NCBI GenBank assembly: GCA_014773175.1
Contig: VXCM01000307.1
Span: 62,001-126,000 of the forward strand
Length of the DNA: 64,000 bases
Direction: 5' to 3'
Source of the DNA: Lucifuga dentata
Taxonomy: Eukaryota; Chordata; Actinopteri; Ophidiiformes; Bythitidae
Below the pieces are notes generated by a model, which searched no databases, was not told the DNA's origin, and saw only the letters and a list, made by a program, of their open reading frames with translations. Below, piece after piece: positions 53,301-63,800 of the stretch (its first letter is position 1; the number at the start of each line of letters is the position of its first letter). Made by a program: the position numbers and the translations under genes.

Positions 53301-56300
53301 GCAGCTGCAGCAATACATGCACAGTATTTGGTGTTAGGCCATGAAGGCTGGGCACTCAAACAAAAACGCTCAAAAAAATGAAGAATAAAACCTGCATAGA
53401 GATTTTAAGATTTTAACATGGTTTTATGTGATTGTGGGTTTGTTTTCAGTTTGCCTGCATAAGTATTTCTTGAATGTGCTGCATATGTTGCACGCTTTGG
53501 TCCATGCCACTCAATGCAGCTTTTAATTTGCTATTTTCTTTTCTTCTGGAATTACCTTGTGTGCTTGTTCTTCTGTTTCATCTTCTCCCCACACCAAGAA
53601 ATCAATAGGCCTGGACCCTTGATTTTATCCACATCAAACCACTTCACAGTAGGACATGTCAGCTCCAAACCCCAGAGAGATGTCCATAAGAAGAAAGACT
53701 GACAAAAGAAAGAGGGACATTTTTTAAGATACTGTCTTTATCTCGTCTCTTTCTTTTTGCCTGTTTTAAGAAGGAAGCAAGCAAGGGATTGTAGAAGTTA
53801 GAAAGAAAGAGAGAGTTAATGTATGTATAGCTGTCAGACTCAGGACCCTTATTCCCCCTAAGTTTCCTCATTCATGCTCTGCTAAATGTATCCATCAATG
53901 CCTTTCAGGCTCAACGCTAGGACAGCCCTGACCCCCCCAACATACTATGTCACAAACCAAAGGGCTCCTCTCCTCTCCAAAAGGCACTATGTGATCAAAC
54001 CTGGCACTGATCAAATCCTACCTGACCTCCATACAAAGGAGAACAAGGAGAGAGGAAAGAAGGCGGTGAGGGGCCCTTTGATGTCACTACAAACGATGGT
54101 GCAGTCAGGAGGTGTCACATGTACACACATGCATACAAATTTATGAGCACGCAGTGAATCATGGCTTTCAGATAGTGATGAACAAAGGGGGCATTTGCAA
54201 GCATCTGTCAGAAGTAATCGTGTCAAGAAGCTTTAAGGTTGAAGTGTCGGGTGAACGTGCTCAGGTAAATTATTAAAGCACAGGATGATTTGTCTTGTCA
54301 CGTTACACATCCTGTGACCACAGTGCCATTATCAGCTATGTTCAGGAAGTGCATGTGAATCTGTTGTGTTATATTAGACAGCTGCTTTTTATTAGTGTCT
54401 CTGATTTTTCTGTTCTCTTAGACCTACAGGTGTGCACCGATGTCAAACACTGAAACAGCCACAGTAGAATCTAACAGAAATCAACCTAATGTTCTGGCCC
54501 AAGGTAACATATGTCTTCCTTTTACATGCTTATGCAAAACTGCAAAAAGCTGAAAAACTACCAACTGAAGCAGGAAAAAACATCCAATGCATGCAGATGC
54601 TGTCAGAAACAAATATTTGAGAAGTTAACAAGTTTATTTTTCAATGCTCTGCATTGGTTATAAATGGAAAATCTTGATCATTCAGGCTGTTGAATGTCTC
54701 ACAGTTTTTCACTTGTACATTCACTCTGACACGCTTACCAACTCCCAGCAGTAGCTTCTAAATGGGGATTTGAAGTTTCTCTCTGCACTTGTCAACTCCA
54801 AGGTGCCTGCATGTACTTTCTTCTGTTAGACAATAAACAGCATGAGCCCAGGGAACGAGGGACAAGAGAAGGGAAAAGGAGGTGGAGGAGAAAGAGGACG
54901 GTGATGAAGACCCAGAACTGCTCCTCCTCTTCTCTTCAGCAGCGCATTGAGTCCCTACAGCGTCACATTGACATACTGCAAAGTGCCAGGAACGATGCTG
55001 TGCTTTCAGCCAGAGAGCTGCGGAGGGCCAATGAGAAGATCACAGCACAGCTCAACTCCCGCACTGAGAAACTTTGCAGCAGCAAGCAGCTCACACAGGT
55101 AACTTAGGAAAAACAGAAAGATAAGTAAAGAGGAAAGGAAGTTGTAAGGGTAGGGAAGTTTTCTTGTTTTTCTGTCTTTTTCTATCTTTTTGTGGTTCTT
55201 TTATATTTGCTGGGGGCTGAGGGTTCGGTGTTAGCAGCTCCTTTGCCCTTATCATGCTTAATAAGTGTGGCTGACAGGCTTCCCCTTGCCTATGGAGGTC
55301 AGCACCACAAAGCAGAAGAGAGGAGACTCTCTGTCTCCCTTTCTCTGCCGTCCTCACTTTCTACTGAATGTTTCAACAAGCCAGTTCTCTGCAACAATCT
55401 GTGTCACTAGCAGTTACATTTCTACAAGTATGTGCACGTGTGCGCACAGACACACACAGAGTGACTATTTTTCATCCACTGCATTCAGTTATTTAGTACC
55501 TGCCTCCAGGTAAGCAAATGTTAAACATGGTATAGATCATAAATAAAACACTAAGAACTCTGGCCCCTAAACAGCACCTTTCCTGTCAGGGCCTCTGTGT
55601 TTGAACACATACACACACACACACACACATACACACAGAAAATGTCAAATCAGCTGCTAATCTGGCTGTCATAAGGTTTCTTTTGGCCAGTGCAGTCATA
55701 GTAGCAACTAACTAAGCCCTAACTGGACACCTGATTAGGTGCCTGTGTCTATATGTCCGTATATTTTTGTGTAAAATAGTACTGGTGCATTAGACTTGTA
55801 TACACAGGTCAGTGTGCAGCCCTTATAGCGTTGCTACCTAGGAAGTGGCCCTAGTGCTCCTACCCTGGCAGTAGATTGCCAAACCCCAACAAGACCTCAG
55901 ACAGGGGCACATGCACACACTAACAAACACACACTATAGTCAAAATGAGTGGACAGAGTGGGAATTGTTGTCTTCCTATTTATTTTCTCTTCCCTCCTGC
56001 AGTATTAATGCCACTCCACCAGAGGAAGTTGGAGCAGATGACTGGTCAAAGCCAGGTCTTGTTGCCCTCTCTGGAAAGGGCACAAGGTGATGGACTTTGG
56101 GCTGGTTCCAGCCAGTCCTGGCCGGCTCTCCAACTAAAACTCTCAGCTTGTAATTGGCTTAGGATGGCCTCCACAGGGGCCATCATGTGAGAAGTATCAT
56201 GGCAGGTTCACAGAGACTTGTTTGTGTTGCTCTGTCTCCTGATCCTTTGGCCATTCTGTCCCTCCTTGGTTCCTTTCCTTCTTTACTTTTTTCTGTCATT

Positions 56301-57564
56301 AAGTCATTTCCTTATTCTTTTCTGGCTGGCTTGCTTGCTTTCTCTCTCCTCTGTTCTCTTTTACTCCTCTCTTCATTATTTCAGTAGAGTCTAAGCTTTG
56401 AGTGTGGATTGTGATGCAGAGTTGTAAAGTCTAAATATTGCTATTGAGATGATATTCTGCTGCCCTGAAATCTGTCCGGGATGGATATCAAATTGTAGCC
56501 ATCATGAAAGAAGAGATAAGTTGTAGAACACAGTATAATCAGTGTGTTTACATGCACTTAAATTATTGATGTTCTGCAGTAACCTGAATTCTTAAATTTA
56601 ACCAGTCACTTCTGTTTCGGGGTTGACTTAAAGAAAGCAAAAACCATGGTTAATACATCGAGGCTTCTGCTAGAGGAACCTGGTTCCTCGACATGTACGC
56701 GCTATTTTGGCTTACTGAGTTTTTACATGTTTGCATGTGAATAATGACCCACGGATTTGCCTCGTGATTTATTGTTTTTAGGTTTTAAATGTGCTATAGC
56801 CCATCTTCCACATACATGTAAAAAGCTGTAATTATCATGATTAGGGCTGACAACTGGGAACAGGTGGAAACATACCTCTTAAGACATTATTTTAATTTAG
56901 GTGATGTTAGTTGCACCACATCACTCAGACTGGGTATTAAAACTGTAATTTTTTTTGGTATTGACAAAATGCTTCAATACTACAATTAAAAAAAAATGCA
57001 TTGTCATTCCAAACCTAGTTTCAGTGTCCAAGTAGTTAATCTGATCAACATCAGACTTTAGATTTGGACAAAGGGTAAGTATTGTTTTTGTAAATTTTCT
57101 AAAAGGTAGGAAGAGTTGCTTTTCAGTTAACTATAACTCTGTAAGGTTGATGAATAGCAGAAATTGTAGGTGATTGAGGAACTTGTGCGATAACATGTTA
57201 GGCTCTTATTCCTCTGGATTGAACTGTGTTGACATATTGAGCTAGGTTGCTTTGTGCATGTGTGACTGTATGCATTCATATGTGTGTCGGGGTGTGTGGC
57301 TATTTCAGCAGCCTTTGTCTCCTTATTTTTCCTGCTAATGATTGGGTATCACTTGGAAAAGCATCAGTGAGACCACTACCCAGAGCAGAGAGCCTCACAG
57401 CCTAATGGACCCCCAGCATATCAGTTCATGTCAGTGTCATCTGTCACCAGAGCTGAAAATGGCCTGTGAAATCAAAGCCTGTCTTACAGGAAGTGTCATC
57501 AATGCCACTCTTAATTTGTTGCCATTGCAGCCATAATCCAACTTTTCACTCACACTTCCCCATG

Positions 57565-57599
<35 letters not shown>

Positions 57600-57796
57600 T
57601 TCTTTCTCTCTCTCTCTCTCCCTCTNCCCCCCCCCCCCCCCCCCCCAGTCTCTGGGGATACAGCATGTTCATCTTCAACAGAGCAGAGGAAACCTAAAAC
57701 AAGAGAGATTCTATTAAAAGGTGTCAGCCAGCAACCAGATATCAATAACCTCCATGTATGCAGAGCAGAGAGCAAACCCCTGAGAATATGTGGTTT

Positions 57797-57832
<36 letters not shown>

Positions 57833-57860
57833 TNAGCAAACCCCTGAGAATATGTGGTTT

Positions 57861-57896
<36 letters not shown>

Positions 57897-60800
57897 TGAG
57901 AGAGAGAGCAAGCATTTACTCCAAGTGTACCTCATATATCTTCATGTATCATCTGTCCTATTTGTGTCATTAAGCATGCATGATGTTTGATATGATATGA
58001 GAACCAGATCAGCTAATTGTGGCAGTATTGAACCAAACTTACAGAGGCGAGTTTGTGCTCTGCACTGTCTTAATAAGCAGGCAATGAGCTTTTTTAGCTT
58101 CACTGCACACATGTGGTTAAAAGCGTTCCTCTCAGATGCTAATGTTTTGAATCACTGATACACTGTATATTGTACATGATAACCTAGTGCCATTATTGTA
58201 CATCACTCTAAAACCAAATGTTGAACTCCCTCTGTCCCAAAGTGCTCTCTGATTCTGCAGGATGGTTTTATTATGCATGCCAATCACAGTGAGAATTAGA
58301 CCCTATTGACTGGGCAGCAGCATCATCTGTCTCTAATTAAGGAGTTTTATCACAGACACAATATTAAAGCAGAGCCTGCAGCTTTCCCATGGCTAACATA
58401 CATTTTAACATATTATGTTCACTTTTGTCTTTGCATTTATCATATTAATGTGTTGTACCTTTAAATAAAGGCTTGTGTATTTCTGATAAATTCATTCCCA
58501 TTGTGAGTTTTTCCCTCATACACTGTCTCTGCACCCTAAAGTGGGGAAAGCTGAGCTTTTGCTTTGACACAAAGTTGTCATGTGCTTCATAAGAGCAGCA
58601 TAGCATGTTTTAACTCTTGGCACTGCAACTACAAATATAAAGGCGTTATTTAACAAGTATTATTTAGTATTTAAAAAGTACACACAGCTGTTGTTGTTAA
58701 TGATGGTGGCAGCGGTAGACCAATCCACTAATTCTGTCTTTGGGTCCATCTGTAGAAGCTGACCTGTGACCTGGCTGATATGGAGCAGCAGAAAAGGATT
58801 CTGGAGATGGAGCTAGAGCAGCGGAGGCAGATCGTGTTCCCCCAACAAAATGAACCAGCACAAACAGCTCCAGTAAATGCTGAGTGCTCCTGCCAGGGCA
58901 GGACCGTGCCCGCCCCAGCTGACCCTCCCCCCCAGGCTCTGGAGGCAGAGGTCAAACAACTTCAAGCCAAACTGAAGGTTAGTTGTTATCGGCTAGGGTT
59001 AGAGCAGTAAGGTTAATGAACTGCCCTCATTCTTTGTCTTATAGTGCTGGCATGAAGGATTGTGGTCAATATAAATTTTGTGCACTGTGAGGGTTGAGTG
59101 GATAAATACATGACTTACAGGAAAAATGTGGAGAGGACTAAGCCTGGTTGGTTCTAAAAATACTTTGCAAAGAAGAGAAGAAGAGCTCCTTTATGAAATA
59201 TACGGTATATATGGTGGTACACCATGATAGTACACCAAACATGTTTATCTAGATTAGAGTATGCAGTAAGCCAGAAAGCATATTTTGCACATTTATTTAT
59301 TAATTTCATTTCAGTTGCTTTTTAGTTATTAACAAACCAGTGTTTCAGTAATTGCATTTATTGTTTTTAATTTTAAAAAAAGCATTTCTCTGGTATTTTA
59401 AATGTCAATATTATTGTGTCACCTAAACAAAGTGGTCCTCGAGGGGTTTAGATGAGAAAGAGTTTATGCTGTTGTTTTTCTTTCAAATCATGTAATGCAA
59501 AAAAAACAAACGTGAACATTCAGTTAACACTTAACCACACCTGAAATTGCATGTGATTTCAACATGAATTAGCATGTCTTGTCATTTGATCTTATCATTT
59601 GATCGTACCTGTCAGAAAGATGAGAAACATTATAGAGAATGAGGTGTGAGTGGTACTACAGTATTATCACCTTCTCTGCAGCCAGCTTATCAGTGTCACT
59701 GAACAGATTGCTGCTGTCATTACACACAGCCTAGGTGACAGCAAAAGAAGAGGCGAGGGATGCACTGTGGGGGTGCACTCACTGCATAATTGCACTGTCA
59801 AAAGATTGTGCTGCTGTAGCTCCCACAAGAGACACAAGACCCTTTAAACCAAAGTGAAAGTGCACATTCAAATATCCATCACTCTAAGGATCAGAAACCA
59901 ACCTATCATCATGAGACGTGTCTATGGTAATATAGAGTAAAAGTTTTAAAACTAAAGGAGTGATGTATAAAGATGGCACAGTTTTCAAAAATCCCACCTA
60001 GGAGTATCCTGTTCAAAATTCTTGTCCACAGGAAAGCAGATAAATTGTGCATCTCTGTTGATATTTTGCAGAAATATAAAAATATTTTTTTCTAATTCAA
60101 CATAAAATATTTTTAACAATAAAACTACTATATTTTTAAATAAAATATAAATTCTGTTGATAAGCATGCTAGTCAGTTTTTTCTCACAGACTATATATAT
60201 ATAATATTTATGAGAGGTATAAGCCTATGAACTGCTCTTTTCCTAATTGCTCCTCTTATCCACTTTGAAAAACATACTTTTCTTATTAGCCTCTTTTAGC
60301 ACCTTCCACCCTCCTGCTGTAACTATAATGAAGAGGCATGCTGTACCTGACCTGTCATCAGCCATGTCATGAAACCCACCCCACTCCCCCAATCTCACAT
60401 GCTCAAACACATTAACAAAACACACACTCCGTGTGCGCCCAATCCCCCCCCTCCCCCAGAGTGCCAGTGCTGAGGTCACAAGGCAGGTGGCAGCTAACAA
60501 AAGCCTGCGAGGCCAACTCCTGGAGAAAGAGGAAAAGCTCCGCCAGTTGCAGGAAAAGTAAGTCTCATATTCTCTCTCATTTGCTCCATTCTTTCAGTTT
60601 CTATCTTTGCCCACATGTTTGCACCTTCTCTGTTGCTCTTATCTGCAATGTTTGATTCCACCATGTGGCAACATTCTGCTGTACCTTTGTGTGCTTTTCC
60701 TCTGCCTGAATCATTTGTGAAATTATGCATGTTCTCTTGAGTGAGTTAATAAAAACAACAAGAGAATTAGTGTGTGTGCATGTGTGCATGTGGGTGTCTT

Positions 60801-63800
60801 GTGTATCATGTAGTGTGCTGTTACTAATGTGGGTAGCTGATGTGGAGTGCTGATCAAAGCAGTGTATTGATTGTTTGTGTGCCGCAGGAGGGACCATTTT
60901 GGCCCATGACACTAAAACCTACACAGCATCACTCTGGCTTGTGGGCCACAAGCCTTAATGAGTTACATGGTCCAGCCAGTGTAACCCTCCATCCGTTCAT
61001 ACACTCAGGACGTACAATATGTACAATATACAGCTATAAACAACTGAGATGGTGAAACTGTCAAGATTTGAACAGTCTTATGTAAGGCATATACTTCATC
61101 ATACTTTTTCATTACATTGTCATCTTTGAACTGAGAAAGAGGTACGAATAACAACTTGGCTTTCCTCCCTCTCTTTCTGTCTGTCTGGTGCTCTGTGTCC
61201 TTTGCCGGCCTTTCTCAATAATGCATCCAGGGCACGCGTGCAGTCACAGTGTGTACGTGTTTGTGTGTGTGACCAAAACACAGCAGATCACAGCCAGACA
61301 GACTGAACATCCCTCGGCTGAGTTTTTGCGACAGCCTCAGCCTCTCCTCAGGCTCTTGTCACACACTCGCTCACTCATGCACACACATGTAGCTTGCCAT
61401 CTCTCTAGTCTACCACTCCATTTGCCTCCATGGAGGGACCCCTTCTCAGAATGAAAGACATGTCTAGACGTCTCTGAAATATACATCTCAGCACACACAC
61501 AGGGAGCAAGGCTGCTTCGCCTTAAAGAAGAGAGGGGAAAAAAGAAATGAATTTCAAAGTACACCGGCATGTCCTCAGTCAATATCTGGCACTATGGCCC
61601 TGCCTTATTTATGAAGCTGCTTCTTTCATCTTTAGCCCTGTTGTCTATCAACCACATAAAACATCCAGCTTCACTTCATTCTTAACAACTCACACAGAAG
61701 TGTACACTCTCTCGCACATACAAAGACGTCAGACCACCGACTGTTATCATTACAATACACGCATGTTTGATGAACAATATTACCAACAAGCACAGAACAA
61801 AGGGAACAAACGTGCAAGTGATCGGGATGTAGTTTGAGGCTCTCTTTCTCTCTTTCCATTAACATTCATAAATAGAGATCACACACTTGGGCAGAAGCAC
61901 CATACATCACTCATTCTATTTTATCTCTCTATTTTTGGGGGAGTACAGAAGAAGAGAACATCTAAAATAAATGTTGTCGATCTAATTGCCATTAGCATTG
62001 GGTCAAAGGGAGCTGCTGGTGCTCTTATTGCTGCTCTTCGTCTTTAAGTCAACAGCAGACAGCCATCTGAAAGGTTCAATATGGGTTTTCTCATTAATGT
62101 CCAAATCCATGGGGTAACCAACCAGCGCTACTTCCCCCTAAAGTCCCCAGGCTAGACTCTTCTCTCATTTAATTTAATGTCACTCCAATAGGACAAGCTC
62201 ACATTTATTTAGCCAGTCTGCCCTCAGGCGTTCATCCACCTAGGGAGACAGGGACATTTACTTACAAGAAAGCATTTGCTCTAGCGTTGCGTCATCTGTT
62301 TATTTAAAACACACACAGCACTGATCATGTGGGAGCTAAGAGATCCACTACATCTTTAAAAAAAAAAAAAAAAAGGCAAAACTTGTTTTAATTAACTGCA
62401 TCCTTATGATCTTTATTCTATTTGTTCCAATTCCCCACAGTATAGACAATCATGAAAATGCCTCATATTTGCCTTTTACGAAAACGGAATAAAACATGTT
62501 AACGATCACAGCCCGTTTAAAACAAGCCTCAGTATGATATGGCTCCATAGAGTTCTGGAATATTAAACATGTCAATAAGGCAAAGAATGAAAATAGGAAG
62601 TGACACATGTAAGCATTTTTGTAACACTTAAGACATGAGCAGGGACCTTGCCTCTCTACAGGGAAGTATTATCAGCACAGCACAACATACAGACAACATT
62701 TTATAGAACAGATTCCCTTTGTAATTGGTCTTTCCCAAACAAAGTCCCCCACTATTGTGTTTTTAAATATGACTGGTAGTGCTTAGCAGAAATAATAAAC
62801 ATTTAAATACTTGATTACAGTCATTCAAATAGTGTCACTGCTGATTCAAAGTGCCGTTTGTCAGAAAGCACTCCCCTGTCACGCATAGTGCAGGCATTCC
62901 CTGCCAGAGCACTTGTTCTAATATATGCCAGTTAGAATTATGTATGCGTCCTTATTTCACCCACCCCCCACTCCCCCAAACAGCATGCCAGTGTATTTAG
63001 TTGTCATAATGAGCTGTCATGCCTGATGTACTGCATGGGGACACTGTGCCTGCCAGCTTTGTGTGTGTGTGTGTGTGTCTGTGTGTCTGTCTGTCTGTCT
63101 GTCTCTTTCTCTGTGTGTCTGTGTCTGTGGTTTTGTGTCTTTTGTAAATGTTATATGTGCAAATGTGCCTGTGTTTGTAAAAAGCTACAAAAAAAAAAAA
63201 AAGNAAAAAAAAAAAAAAGTGAAGTCTTTGGAATTATCTGGATTTCTGTGTTAATTTGACATAAAATGTGGTCTGGTCTTCATCTTAGTCACAATAATAT
63301 ACACTCACAAGCTACTTAAAGTGATGTTAAAGAAATATTTGTATTTTTTCTTGTAAATATTGCAACACACAACTTAAAGATTTACAGTCTCAGTTTAAAA
63401 AGTAAGTGAATTTCTTGGCTAATGTGTTCCTCTAAAGTTCACTATAGTCAGTTGAGAATGAGACTGGAGGTGTGGGTTGCTGCTCCTCAAGATGAGTGCA
63501 CAAAGCTACTGACAGTTTCTCAAGAAAGATCTGTTCAGTGTGAACCATGAACCCATTAAGACAAATTTTAGAAGTCCTTAGAAGAAGAATTTTAAAGATG
63601 CATGAAGCTGCAAGATGCTCCAAAAGCATTTTTACAGTCCTGATTGGGAATCAATCTACAAATTGGTAATTGACTACTCTCCTAAGAAGTGGGTGTCTTG
63701 CTGAAGCTGAAGGTTGTGAAAAGTAACCCAAGGGTTACAGCAGAAGACTTCCAGAAATACTTAACACTTTTCATACTATATTTGATAAAGATATGAAAAG

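Larger units (their letters stand above)
50839..54421. other. cntln intron O-Q
   Basis: About 3.6 kb. Contains a T-run (51285-51316), a hAT-type element (51455-52759) and a candidate but frame-incompatible exon (53909-54065). Confidence 0.7.
55099..58755. other. cntln intron R-S
   Basis: About 3.7 kb with AC repeats (55608-55629), a CT-then-C tract with one N (57571-57646) and a duplicated GT repeat (57771-57897). No other feature recognised. Confidence 0.75.

Noticed and set aside
53604..53702. Possible exon after a strong pyrimidine tract and CCAAG (EINRPGPLILSTSNHFTV)
   Set aside because: It needs a phase-1 predecessor; in the phase left by exon O it stops after seven codons, and it lacks a donor that would link to 53909.
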